From: a virus
DNA: 28,292 nt
Strand: one strand, 5' to 3'
IMG/VR virus record: IMGVR_UViG_3300028610_000182
Coordinates: 1-28,292 of that record
Shown: one piece after another, positions 14,901-22,658 of the stretch
Numbering within the stretch: the first letter of the stretch is position 1
Layout of the letters: every line of letters starts with the position of its first letter
Translations under genes and position numbers: made by a program
The notes under the pieces: generated by a model
The model's input: the letters and a program-made list of their open reading frames with translations, nothing else
Databases searched by the model: none
Told to the model about the DNA's origin: nothing

Positions 14901-16862
14901 CTCTGCATAGAAGTCTGTCAAGGTGGGGGACTTGCCCGTCTCCTTGCCGAAGTGCTCGGACCACTCATACATGTTGGCCACTTGTTTCTTGTCCGCTGTC
15001 CCTAGATTGTAGAACGGAGTGAACATTGTGTCCGTCAATCTATTCTGCACAGCGGTACGGTGATGTGACAGACGGGTAGCCCCGTATATATCATCACTCT
15101 GACGTACGTTGGGCGTGAGGAACCACTTGGGTACCCACGTAGACCTTATGCCTGCTGCATCTCCGAGCAACATCTTGTCCATGGGGTGGTACTGTCTGAA
15201 CTGGTCAAATTCAAGGAAAAACTCCCCTTGCCCAGCGAACTTTATATCACTGGTGCCCGTGGCGACCTTCGCAAACATCTCAGCATCCATTGGGATGTAG
15301 TGGAGCAGGCCGTCATCCATGACCTGCATTATCTTGACGTTCTCCAGCCTCGGGTCGATCAACAGGAGGTCAGGGACCAGTTCATCGAACGTCCTCCAAC
15401 CCTCTTCGCCTGACTTGGCAATGACCTGTTGTACCCGAATGCCATTGTCCAGCTCCTCAACGATGCTCATGGAGGGTACCACGACAGCATTGTCGCCTAG
15501 CTGGAGGTTTGCCATCAGCTTACTGGCCGTGTTGGCGCGGCCTTCCTCGCCGAGGACGTGAAATAGGCTACGGTCTGCATTCTGGTGCATCCGTGAAGCG
15601 ACTCGCTCGGCGCGTTCGGATGCTTCTACCACTCCGGGTAGGTGAACCTCTCGTGTATCCACGAACTCTTTGTTCTTGGGTGCGTCAAGCGCAGTATCAA
15701 GGGCCGTTGGGTCCACGCCCTGATGCTCGGCCACCTTACCTCGGATGGCCTTGTTGATCTTGGTCTGTGCCCTGCGGGCGCGGGTCTCGCGGGCCACGCG
15801 GGCTGCCGTAGAGGCTTGGTTGGGTGAGCTGAACACAGCACGCCAGCCTCCAGACCTGTAGGACTTGATGCCGGTCTTGAGAATCCATGCTCCCCATATG
15901 GCTTCGGCTGCTGTCTCCAGCTGGCCAATCCAGAAGTTCATGGCGGTGTTGCCCATCTTCCCCCTGATAACGTCAGGGGTGAGCAGCATCTCGAAGTTCT
16001 CGTATACGCCGAACTGGCGCAGGTACTTGCCCCAGAGGGGGTCGGCTTGGAGCTTCCGGGTCTCGGCTATTAGCTCACCGACGGCATCTACACGCTCGGA
16101 GTCGGACAGATTGACCAACCACGTTGCGATCTCCTTCCGCATAGAGCCAAGCCACACCTCGGAGGTGTCCTTGTGGGGCATCTTCAGGATATCCTGCCAG
16201 CGTTGGAGCAGGAAGTTCTTCGACGCTATGTTGTATATGGGTATCAGCTCTTGGGCCGCTGCATCCACCACGGCAAGGCCGTAGTTCTCGATGCCTTGAC
16301 TGGCAATGAACTCATCTACCTGTCGTTGGTTCTCGTCACGGTAGGTAGAGCGGTAGCCTTCACGCCACTCCTGCCATTCAGCAATAGTCAGGCCCTGTGC
16401 CTCATCCTTGATGGTGCCCTCGGGCAGCTCACCACCGTCGGCCATGTAGATAGCCACTGCGGCCATGTTGAGCTGGGACATCTCCATGAAGTCTGCCTTC
16501 TTCAAGGCATTCTCAATGATCAGCTTCTTCTTCTCGTCGTCAGCTGCATCCAATAGGTCAAGTCCGATGTCATCCTTGATGATACCGGCTCCCAGCTGGG
16601 TGCGTAGCATCCCAATGACGGTATCCTCGACCGTGCCTGTCGGCTGGTCGAAGGCTCCCACCCCTTGGGCATTGTTCTCAGTGCGGACATCCAGTGACTT
16701 GGTCTGTCCCTCCAGCAAACTCTCCGTTATGCCGTAATCCAGTGCTGTATCGTCAGCACGGGGCTTAAGCGGAGGTGGCCGGGACAGGGGACTGTCCTCC
16801 AACTGGCGCAATGACCCCTCTTCGGGGATCGTGCCACTAAGTGGTGTCGTGATTTCTGCCAT
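11925..16862 (-). CDS. giant internal virion (ejection) protein, 1645 aa
   Basis: This is the largest gene of the window. By size and position it is the counterpart of T7 gp16, the ejected protein that spans the envelope and helps pull DNA into the cell. The sequence is mostly helical and charged. I see no lytic transglycosylase signature of the T7 gp16 N-terminus (no clear ES...Q motif), so muralytic activity may be missing or moved elsewhere. Residues around 1180-1330 (DNFLTNKGFNSGEQTNKLVS, then MALAMTKPNAGGYSQGATRV, then FLSFTHKLSLTMLGQNP) resemble the C-terminal domains of large polyvalent phage proteins (LPD38-like, from memory). The ATG overlaps the gp14-like stop (TAATG). Confidence 0.75.
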   Translation of the reverse strand: MAEITTPLSGTIPEEGSLRQLEDSPLSRPPPLKPRADDTALDYGITESLLEGQTKSLDVRTENNAQGVGAFDQPTGTVEDTVIGMLRTQLGAGIIKDDIGLDLLDAADDEKKKLIIENALKKADFMEMSQLNMAAVAIYMADGGELPEGTIKDEAQGLTIAEWQEWREGYRSTYRDENQRQVDEFIASQGIENYGLAVVDAAAQELIPIYNIASKNFLLQRWQDILKMPHKDTSEVWLGSMRKEIATWLVNLSDSERVDAVGELIAETRKLQADPLWGKYLRQFGVYENFEMLLTPDVIRGKMGNTAMNFWIGQLETAAEAIWGAWILKTGIKSYRSGGWRAVFSSPNQASTAARVARETRARRAQTKINKAIRGKVAEHQGVDPTALDTALDAPKNKEFVDTREVHLPGVVEASERAERVASRMHQNADRSLFHVLGEEGRANTASKLMANLQLGDNAVVVPSMSIVEELDNGIRVQQVIAKSGEEGWRTFDELVPDLLLIDPRLENVKIMQVMDDGLLHYIPMDAEMFAKVATGTSDIKFAGQGEFFLEFDQFRQYHPMDKMLLGDAAGIRSTWVPKWFLTPNVRQSDDIYGATRLSHHRTAVQNRLTDTMFTPFYNLGTADKKQVANMYEWSEHFGKETGKSPTLTDFYAEFPNMTPKQAAGLVALRKGYDTLYELADRRVWEDFAGQQFKTARPLDPELPRYHGKVLDRAEVKLGRMVIDPVTKKGKRLTAVEVEAAYNGGGGIMKVDVPIDVEGTKGLVKTTYVLMDGDAYTVGRLSDHPLEFYPGFRYRMYENPYFVNKVTRNATIDGVKQVNPIDDAFKTAGSAREAESFLGRIANKVEVSPGVWRWIDKKDGVTEYNFTLAKDMDQQDFVLAQKQSFQKEGRFQYDQRERDALPDVNGNVTPLTDFVVALERGSRLANKVNSEEDTMRAIKNAFNEEYSQGPHRLINDQDIKNKGIRQVVDDLKTVRNNTVDKDALKRVNLAIERAKYIRMMDGFDSAVIPFFKKRMLDTATALDRFVSGNNFKWVKATKFGRGVERFAQTMSPVAAATKIPFKLFLAWRPLRQRLLQSVQPLMYSGLDPVYFLSGRGFINAHYLKVGFMKLTNSAFSDMGYSRKFLQKTLGMSDEEYKVVLDNLEKSGIVDIVDAHAFSGGSKSFQRMALPKDDAGLTSRAVHGSRAVGNRVDNFLTNKGFNSGEQTNKLVSWDYQMRLLKKRKGYSKFTDLTDDDWRKVAENADNMALAMTKPNAGGYSQGATRVMTQFLSFTHKLSLTMLGQNPALNKVEVLRLWIGAGTLFGANSVGMRDEASELMFNQGFDKWIDAAVPGTHGATVVEFISAGLLQTITNKVFKSLGKDSPNMENVTPIAQYKQLWEMHFDHNLKNPLAIIAATATGAFGSRVSAAVDAAQFITLSGYAGTFDDDPVASLTSMADMATRRLLPQYDDIASTWMAYETGKLYRASGEHISFTPDNMGLLLRTAFGIRTMEEAAAWRLHDRIYDSDATVASMIKAHRKLITQQLNLYYRDGAITKEDMVAVFRMTANLASRAPDGRMQEVIEGTMLGYFDEDKPQDMPFAQLVKAAINGQVDKGVMLSLADILPGATPEEREQFKAFVEEVIDDRVLSEEEMRQLILEDTKRRD

Positions 16863-17350
16863 TAGGTGGGACTCTGGCTAGGTGGTGCTGTGTTGGTACC
16901 AACTTTCTGCTTCGGTGTCTTGGGCGTGCCACCTCCGAAGGAGATGAATTTGGAGGCGAAGCTCGATACTGCGCCGAACACCGCTGCTTGGGCATTGGCG
17001 CTTGCTTGCCTGTTACGCTGGGCGCTTACCTCTGCCCCCAGCTCGTCGAATTGTTTGAACTCAGCCAGTGCTGTGGCCGCTTGTGTACTGAAGCTGGCCG
17101 CTTGGCCTGCCACAGTGGAACTCTCCAACCCCACACCCGAAGCGATGCCTGCTGTCAGGTTGGCAGCCTGTGCCTGCCTGAACTTACGCATGAACTCACG
17201 TTTGGCTTGTGCGTTCTTGAGCCTTGTGGCCTTGAGTTGGGCTGCATTCGCAGCCTTCCCTGCCTTAACGCCCTTCCTAGCCTGACGAGCAGCGCCAACC
17301 GTACTGGTTACTGCGGCTACGCCTGCTACAATGGAGGTGATGACTCCCAT
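16862..17350 (-). CDS. gp14-like internal virion protein, 162 aa
   Basis: The N-terminus GVITSIVAGVAAVTSTVGAA is hydrophobic and is followed by an Ala/Lys/Gln-rich helix (RKGVKAGKAANAAQLKATRL), then more Ala/Gln helices and a Pro/Thr-rich end. Small, Ala-rich proteins with a hydrophobic start are typical of T7 gp14, which forms the outer-membrane channel of the ejection apparatus. It lies directly before the giant ejection protein and after the gp13-like acetyltransferase, matching T7 gene order. Both junctions are TAATG overlaps. Assignment is by position and composition. Confidence 0.72.
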   Translation of the reverse strand: MGVITSIVAGVAAVTSTVGAARQARKGVKAGKAANAAQLKATRLKNAQAKREFMRKFRQAQAANLTAGIASGVGLESSTVAGQAASFSTQAATALAEFKQFDELGAEVSAQRNRQASANAQAAVFGAVSSFASKFISFGGGTPKTPKQKVGTNTAPPSQSPT

Positions 17351-17787
17351 TAGAGTACCTTTGTGTACGTCCGTTCCGTGAGGGTGAACCCACGGTCGGT
17401 GTAGAATTTGTCCATGTCAGTGCCTGACGACATGTCGCCGAAGCCGACCACATCCACCTTGTCTTCAAGGTAGATATCAGCCTCTTCGCGCAAGTTCTCT
17501 GCTATGCCCCTGTCCCGATGTTCGGGTTGGACATAGAAGAAGATTTCCACAGCCTGTGTGTAGTCCGGGTTGAACAACACCGGGCCGAGGAGCATCCCCA
17601 AGAAGCCCACTATGTCACCGTCGCGGGTAGCAACGAGTAGGTAGTGGTCATCTATCATTTGAGTGAGGAGGTTCTGCACTGCATTTGGATTATAGCCGAT
17701 CCTATCAGCAAATGGCGACATTTGCCAGAAGATAGCGCCTTGGTGTACCAGTGGGATCACGTCAGTGATCTCTGCTTCTCTTATCAT
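17350..17787 (-). CDS. GNAT-family N-acetyltransferase at the T7 gp13 position
   Basis: The product has 145 residues and the GNAT fold pattern: an MIREAEITDVIPLV opening (beta 1, alpha 1), DGDIVGFLGMLL (beta 3), AVEIFFYVQPEHRDRGIAENL with the acetyl-CoA loop HRDRGIAENL (about residues 92-101), then MDKFYTDRGFTLTERTYTK at the end, the usual FYxxxGF motif. T7 gp13 is an acyltransferase-like protein in the same slot between gp12 and gp14 and is needed for virion assembly. The reaction and target here are unknown; acetylation of a virion protein or a purely structural role are both possible. The ATG overlaps the gp12-like stop (ATGA). Confidence 0.82.
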   Translation of the reverse strand: MIREAEITDVIPLVHQGAIFWQMSPFADRIGYNPNAVQNLLTQMIDDHYLLVATRDGDIVGFLGMLLGPVLFNPDYTQAVEIFFYVQPEHRDRGIAENLREEADIYLEDKVDVVGFGDMSSGTDMDKFYTDRGFTLTERTYTKVL

Positions 17788-20276
17788 TTCTTTTTACTCA
17801 CTTTGTAGTTGGTGTGCCAGCCGATGATATGGCTGTCTTTAGTCGCAGTTCCGTCAAAACGAAGTTGAAGTACGCGTCCACGTCCCCGGACCTTATTCCG
17901 GGTGACGACAACAGGGTATCCATCCACATCCCCCGCAGCCACAGGGATAAAGTTTCGAGGATGACGGTACACTTCGGATTGAACACCGATTTTCCCTGAT
18001 ACACCGTAGTTACCAGCCGTGCCCGTAAAAGCACGCTGGGTTGCTGGGGTTGCTGGGTCATTCCACTCTATTGCCTCTGTCCAATCCCATAGGGCTGTCA
18101 TCTTCGTCGATGACGGGTTATCTGCATCCCAGCCTCCACCACCGTTGGCGGTGAAACCCGTCTCAGTCCTGCGACTGAATACAGTGATGATAGGTGTCTG
18201 TCGCCGACGTTGGAAGTCGCCGATGTTGTCGTATCCTGTGACTAGGAACGGCAGTGGGGACTCCACTCCATCAAAGTCGAGGTAGTCAGTCTGCTGGAAG
18301 TCAGCGATCTGCACCGTGGTGGTGCTGGCCTGATACAGGCACTTGATCTTCTGGTTCTCTGAGCTGTCGTCAGCGTCAGAGATAGCCACGATGGACAGCA
18401 GCCCGAAGTTGGTGGCTGAGTTATCGGTGAATGTGTAGATGTACCACGCAGACTGCTTGGTATCAAAGACCAGCATCTCCGTGTGCTTGTTTGATGCAGC
18501 GGTAGCCCCAATGAGGAAGTACAGCCGCAGCTTCGCGTCGTCATAGACGACCTGCACACGCTCCTGCTGTGCTGTGGTGTACTGGTTCCACTTGGTCTGG
18601 ATCGTGTCAACGATCATGTTCTTGCCTTCAAGGAGACCGGTGAACTGGTTGGCTCCGAAGATGTAGATACCGGAGGGACCGGTGGCTATGCCCCCGTCCT
18701 CCAGTCTGATCGTGCCTGTGGCACTGTTGAGATTGGCCATGGACAGCTGCTTGACCTTGAAGGTAGTGGCTGTGAATATGTTCCCTCTGCCACCTGATAT
18801 CTCCCAAGCACCCTCGGTGCCTACGAGTACGAGGCTGTTGCCTACGACCATCATGTCCACGATGCCGTTCATACCGGGCACCACAAGGACACCACCATCA
18901 GCTGGTGTCAGCTCATTGAACTCCTCATCGGTCGGGTCCTGCCGTTGATGGCACTCCCCATACGCTGCGGGTGTCGCAGCAATGCGAGAGAAGAATACGT
19001 GGTCAGCAAACTGGCCGTCGGCCATGCCTGCGTACCAGATTCGACCGGCGTAGAAGCCGATAGCTCGGAAACCTTTCTCGACGTTGGAGCCGTCGCTCTT
19101 GGTTAGAGCTACCGTGGTCCCGAGCTGTCCCAGTGTTAGGTCTTTAGTAGTCCAAGAAACCCAGTTGTATGGTGCAACTACTGTGATCTCAAAGGTGTTG
19201 GCGGTCTTGTTGGCTATTGCATACGTGCCATCGAAAGACCAACCGAGTATCACAGGACCCCATGGGCCTCCCATTACGTACGTAGATGATTGTCCTGAGA
19301 CGGTAACTGAGTTGCCATCTGAGTATCCATGGCCTGTGACTGTGATCACCACCGTGGTCGCAGGCGGAGCCAACGTCCAACTTTCAATGGGCTGTGCTAC
19401 GCCGCTGCCTGAGACATCGGTCGCAAAGGTAGTATCAAAAGGATCAAGGAACAGCGCACCCTGTGGGGCTGTGCTGTTTCCAAATACTTCAGCGGCATAC
19501 TTGGTTTCGTTTAGTGCGCGTGTCCCGACCTTCTCAACGGCAGTCGAGGTGCTCTCGTCCACGGTACGTTCGTAAGCCGTATGCCATATGCCATTCTTAG
19601 CCGGGGACTTAGCTGCGTCCGCAATGATGGACGTGATGTCCGCATCATTCCATCCTCTGTTCCGCAGGTTGTACCTGTGGTCGTCGAGTATGGGATCATC
19701 TGCGGGCTCTGTGGTCACACTTATGCCATCGTCGATCCCCTCAAAGTCTCGATAACTGACCTTGATCCTTGTTGCAGTGAACACATCCGTCACTGAGTTG
19801 TACGAAACGTAGAAAGGCTTGAGGTAAGGACCAGACCCCATTAGATGACCTCTGCCCTGTGTGAATCGGACGTGCTCATCTCGAATGTTAGCCGCAGTGG
19901 GTGTGTCCTCTGCCGCAAAGGCTTCAACATCAACGATATTGCCATGCCACGAGTCACTTGGAATCGTGTCATCATCGGTAAAGTACAGTCTCTGTCCTAT
20001 CTGGTGTACGATGAAAGACTTGTCGGGGTCGCCCCCGACATTCTTCCACTTGTACATCTGATGTGCCTGTGTGGCTACCATCGTGGGGATGGTGTGCGCA
20101 ACGCCCGCGCTCGTCTCGACCGCAAGCCCTCTGCGTCTCTTACGGGTGCCATCAGCGAGCAGCTCGTAGTTAGCCTCGTCGGTCGTGAAACCGTCGGGCC
20201 AATTTACTTCGCTGATCTCTGTGTTCAGGCCACCTGAAAGGTCAAAGGTAGACTTCTCGGTCTGTTGTTCGGGCAT
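17784..20276 (-). CDS. tail tubular protein B (T7 gp12-like nozzle)
   Basis: The 830-residue protein opens STFDLSGGLNTEISEVNWPD, then DEANYELLADGTRKRRRGL, a hallmark of T7 gp12-type nozzle proteins, which form the end of the short tail. Later landmarks are FYAGRIWYAGM and the VGTEGAWEISGG region of the beta-propeller-like part. Residues about 307-367 hold an inserted beta unit with GHGYSDGNSVTVSG and TANTFEIT, a type of Ig-like or adhesion-like repeat found in phage structural proteins; it may decorate the tail surface. The gene starts one base after the stop of the 132-residue gene and is followed by the acetyltransferase. Confidence 0.92.
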   Translation of the reverse strand: MPEQQTEKSTFDLSGGLNTEISEVNWPDGFTTDEANYELLADGTRKRRRGLAVETSAGVAHTIPTMVATQAHQMYKWKNVGGDPDKSFIVHQIGQRLYFTDDDTIPSDSWHGNIVDVEAFAAEDTPTAANIRDEHVRFTQGRGHLMGSGPYLKPFYVSYNSVTDVFTATRIKVSYRDFEGIDDGISVTTEPADDPILDDHRYNLRNRGWNDADITSIIADAAKSPAKNGIWHTAYERTVDESTSTAVEKVGTRALNETKYAAEVFGNSTAPQGALFLDPFDTTFATDVSGSGVAQPIESWTLAPPATTVVITVTGHGYSDGNSVTVSGQSSTYVMGGPWGPVILGWSFDGTYAIANKTANTFEITVVAPYNWVSWTTKDLTLGQLGTTVALTKSDGSNVEKGFRAIGFYAGRIWYAGMADGQFADHVFFSRIAATPAAYGECHQRQDPTDEEFNELTPADGGVLVVPGMNGIVDMMVVGNSLVLVGTEGAWEISGGRGNIFTATTFKVKQLSMANLNSATGTIRLEDGGIATGPSGIYIFGANQFTGLLEGKNMIVDTIQTKWNQYTTAQQERVQVVYDDAKLRLYFLIGATAASNKHTEMLVFDTKQSAWYIYTFTDNSATNFGLLSIVAISDADDSSENQKIKCLYQASTTTVQIADFQQTDYLDFDGVESPLPFLVTGYDNIGDFQRRRQTPIITVFSRRTETGFTANGGGGWDADNPSSTKMTALWDWTEAIEWNDPATPATQRAFTGTAGNYGVSGKIGVQSEVYRHPRNFIPVAAGDVDGYPVVVTRNKVRGRGRVLQLRFDGTATKDSHIIGWHTNYKVSKKK

Positions 20277-20675
20277 TTACGCTTCCTTGGCTTCCGCTAT
20301 TGCTGCGTTCTCCGCCGCGACGGCGCGCAGAATGGCGGCTTCTTTATCCTCAGTCGTCATATCCTCAGCCACATCGGGGACTTCAGTGGCGACTTCAGTG
20401 GCGGCTTGGTTGCTGCGTGCGTTCCTCTTGGCGACGAGTTCGGACTCGTCCCAATTACGTGTGACGTAGAGGGTGATCTTCTCTTGAAGCAGCTGCCTGT
20501 TGGTCCATTGACCTACCAGTAGCTCGGGTATGATCGCATCACTGCGGTCGGGGTTCGGACGTGCGAAGTACATTGGGTGTCCTCGCGTTTGAAATATCTC
20601 CCACTTTTTGCCAGCGGCATCTATGTTGTTAGTGATATTGGTCTCTCGGTCAAGATTGAATACTTTTTCGGTCAT
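20277..20675 (-). CDS. hypothetical protein between tail tube genes, 132 aa
   Basis: The N-terminal half (KVFNLDRETNITNNIDAAGK, then WEIFQTRGHPMYFARPNPDR) looks folded and ends around WTNRQLLQEKITLYVTRNWD. The C-terminal 45 residues are a low-complexity Ala/Glu-rich tail (EVATEVPDVAEDMTTEDKEA and AAENAAIAEAKEA). Proteins of this size often sit between gp11- and gp12-like genes in marine podoviruses, but I know no function. AGGAGT just upstream, overlapping the gp11 stop, gives a good start. The adjoining stop and start with gp12 suggest coupled expression and perhaps a role in tail assembly. Confidence 0.75.
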   Translation of the reverse strand: MTEKVFNLDRETNITNNIDAAGKKWEIFQTRGHPMYFARPNPDRSDAIIPELLVGQWTNRQLLQEKITLYVTRNWDESELVAKRNARSNQAATEVATEVPDVAEDMTTEDKEAAILRAVAAENAAIAEAKEA

Positions 20676-20685
20676 GGTCTGACTC

Positions 20686-21444
20686 CTATTTTCTGCCGTA
20701 GTTCGGCCTGTTGTCGTTGTCGGTGTTTTTGATTATACGTCTTTGGCGATTGGCTCTAACTTCAGCCCGTCGCCGGGTTCGATCTACCTCTGCTGTCAGC
20801 CCATCCTTGAACAGGTCAAAGTACATGGCACGACTCTCCCGCTTCAGCAGCACCATTAGGTGTTGCGGAAGGTTGGGACTGGTTGCGTCAGCGAGGGAGA
20901 GCGTCGGCTTGGATACGCCGTACGCGAGGGATTTGGAACTCTGGAGGTTGGTCTCCAGCGCACTGTCGTAGGCATCGAAGACGAGGTCATCGTAGCCATC
21001 GAGGACAGTGTAGTAGCGGGGTGCCTGATCGTTCTTGATCAGCACCACATGTGAGGAATCGGGCAAGGTCATGGCCTCAGTGGTCGAGTCACTGAGTGTG
21101 CGTCTCGACGTGCGATCCATAAACTCCTTGGGGTCCACGTAGTTGAGGTCCTCGTACTTCTGGTCACCTGCTGCGGTGACCTTGCTGTCGTACTTGACCC
21201 ACTGAACGGCATGGAAGCCTTCAGGGCGCTGCATGATCGTGGGTGTCGTGGACGACGTGGCCGTCAGGCGGATAGTCGTCTCGTGAAGGTGCAGGTCGTA
21301 TCCATCTACGATCTGATCGAAGACATCCTTGAGTACGTCTGCGCACTGCAAGGACTCAACCGTATCGGATATGGAGTTGACGCTATCACCGTCAGCATCA
21401 CTCAGGATGTTCTGCACGATTGAAAGGACTGTATCTTTAGCCAT
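20686..21444 (-). CDS. tail tubular protein A (T7 gp11-like adaptor)
   Basis: The 252-residue protein matches the build of T7 gp11, the gatekeeper ring between portal and nozzle: an N-terminal helical part (SIVQNILSDADGDSVNSISD, then ESLQCADVLKDVFDQIV), a middle beta domain (DLHLHETTIRLTATSSTTPT, then PEGFHAVQWVKYD, then YYTVLDGYDDLVFDAYDSAL), and C-terminal helices (LPQHLMVLLKRESRAMYFDL, then EVDRTRRRAEVRANRQRRI). The PEGxxxxxxVxYD and DGYDDLVFD patterns are characteristic. Its start overlaps the end of the sulfotransferase-like gene, so the unusual cassette is inserted directly upstream of it. Confidence 0.9.
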   Translation of the reverse strand: MAKDTVLSIVQNILSDADGDSVNSISDTVESLQCADVLKDVFDQIVDGYDLHLHETTIRLTATSSTTPTIMQRPEGFHAVQWVKYDSKVTAAGDQKYEDLNYVDPKEFMDRTSRRTLSDSTTEAMTLPDSSHVVLIKNDQAPRYYTVLDGYDDLVFDAYDSALETNLQSSKSLAYGVSKPTLSLADATSPNLPQHLMVLLKRESRAMYFDLFKDGLTAEVDRTRRRAEVRANRQRRIIKNTDNDNRPNYGRK

Positions 21445-22069
21445 TGTACCACCAAAAGTCGTAGCCTAACTGGTCCCTGTAGAGGGGTGCCAAGTTGGCG
21501 CTGTGTTCTGTTATAAACCATTGCCAGAGCGTACCATAGTAAATGATATCAGCAATGGCGTCCATATCCCGGTTGTCTATCGCTGCTCGTAGTGGCGTAG
21601 GGCCACCGGTATGCGAATAGCTACCTTCATTGAGTTCTACTCCCGCCCAATTACCAAGAGACCGGATCGGGTCCTCCACCCTATGGATGTAGGGGTCATG
21701 GTGATCGATGTGGTACTGTTGGATACACCGGTATAAATCCAAACTGTTACCGATGTTCCTCAGTGCCTGTGGCTCATCGTTGGGCAGGTTCGGGAGCTGT
21801 GTCCTGTAATGCGTACAGAAGTTGTGCAGCGGATCGCGTACCACCAAGAAGTGTCGCGTGGTTGGCCACGTTTCCGTTATCTTCGCCGACCAGTTCTCAT
21901 GGCCGAGTGTACAGTGCCCCCATATGAGGTCACTCTTCTCGTCGATATGATTCTTCGTCCTACGCGTGCTTTGCGCGTGGAACCCTGCGTCAATAAAGGA
22001 GTCACGTACGTACCGTGTACCGCTATGCGGTGTGGTTGACATGCTCCAGCGTGGTGCGTACTTTTGCAT
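21437..22069 (-). CDS. sulfotransferase-like protein, 210 aa
   Basis: The first strand and loop RWSMSTTPHSGTRYVRDSFI contain a sulfotransferase-type phosphosulfate-binding loop (TPHSGTRY, residues 13-20). The second landmark is FLVVRDPLHNFCTHY (75-88), the usual RDP...S/T region that contacts the 3'-phosphate of PAPS. The middle is helical with several His and Tyr. It is shorter than typical cellular sulfotransferases (about 250-300 residues) but keeps both cofactor sites. The start could also be ATG 22042, but that would trim the first beta strand. It overlaps the 3' end of the pyruvyl-transferase-like gene by 47 bases and the gp11 start at the other end. It probably sulfates a glycan or protein; the acceptor is unknown. 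Confidence 0.7.
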   Translation of the reverse strand: MQKYAPRWSMSTTPHSGTRYVRDSFIDAGFHAQSTRRTKNHIDEKSDLIWGHCTLGHENWSAKITETWPTTRHFLVVRDPLHNFCTHYRTQLPNLPNDEPQALRNIGNSLDLYRCIQQYHIDHHDPYIHRVEDPIRSLGNWAGVELNEGSYSHTGGPTPLRAAIDNRDMDAIADIIYYGTLWQWFITEHSANLAPLYRDQLGYDFWWYNG

Positions 22070-22658
22070 CGAATCTCACATTCGCCTCTCGGCATTCGTC
22101 TAGTGTTGCGTCTTCTATCTGGTAGAACTTGGCATGATCAGTTCTTTTTCCGGGTCTGAGTATGATCTTTCTGCCAAGCAGCATGGCCCAATACGCACCG
22201 TGGTACGAGTCTGTAACCACTGTCTCGCCTGAGCCTATCTGGCGTAACGCTTCATCTAACGTACCGATGTTGTGTATGCCACAATAGTAGGGGACTGCGG
22301 CCCCGGTAATCGGGTATTCCTCGTCGAACAAGGGAGACATGCAGCTTACACATGGCACCCAATCGGTGCCCGGTACTTCCCTGTCTCTGGTCCCGATCAA
22401 CGCAAAGTCTTTGAGTTGTTCTCTGCGGTGTGTCATGCCTAGTCCCCAAGCTATCTGGACACCGGGCAGCGGGTACCGCATGGTCCGGGGTGAGCCGCCA
22501 CCACCTACGATGTAAACATCTGCTGGGGGTGGTGCTTCCACCATTGTCCTCTTGATGTCAAAGAACTCGACAGGACAGTAGTCGAAATACTGAATGGGCG
22601 AGCAGCTCAGATCGCCGACGTTAGCTGTCTCAAACTGGTATAGATTTATAATCTTCAT
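22023..22658 (-). CDS. polysaccharide pyruvyl transferase-like protein, 211 aa
   Basis: Landmarks of the PF04230 type (polysaccharide pyruvyl transferases, GT-B-like) are NVGDLSCSPIQYF near the start (NVGD at 13-16), VYIVGGGGSP (48-57), FALIGTRDREV (85-95) and TVVTDSYHGAYWAMLLGRKI (146-165), the last equal to the family's ISxRxHGxxxAxxxGxPxI motif. Family members transfer pyruvate ketal, or in some branches sugars, onto cell-surface glycans. It is short for the family (often 300 or more residues), lacking part of the middle. It overlaps the ParB-like gene at its start and the sulfotransferase-like gene at its end. Acceptor and donor are unknown. Confidence 0.75.
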   Translation of the reverse strand: MKIINLYQFETANVGDLSCSPIQYFDYCPVEFFDIKRTMVEAPPPADVYIVGGGGSPRTMRYPLPGVQIAWGLGMTHRREQLKDFALIGTRDREVPGTDWVPCVSCMSPLFDEEYPITGAAVPYYCGIHNIGTLDEALRQIGSGETVVTDSYHGAYWAMLLGRKIILRPGKRTDHAKFYQIEDATLDECREANVRFDAKVRTTLEHVNHTA

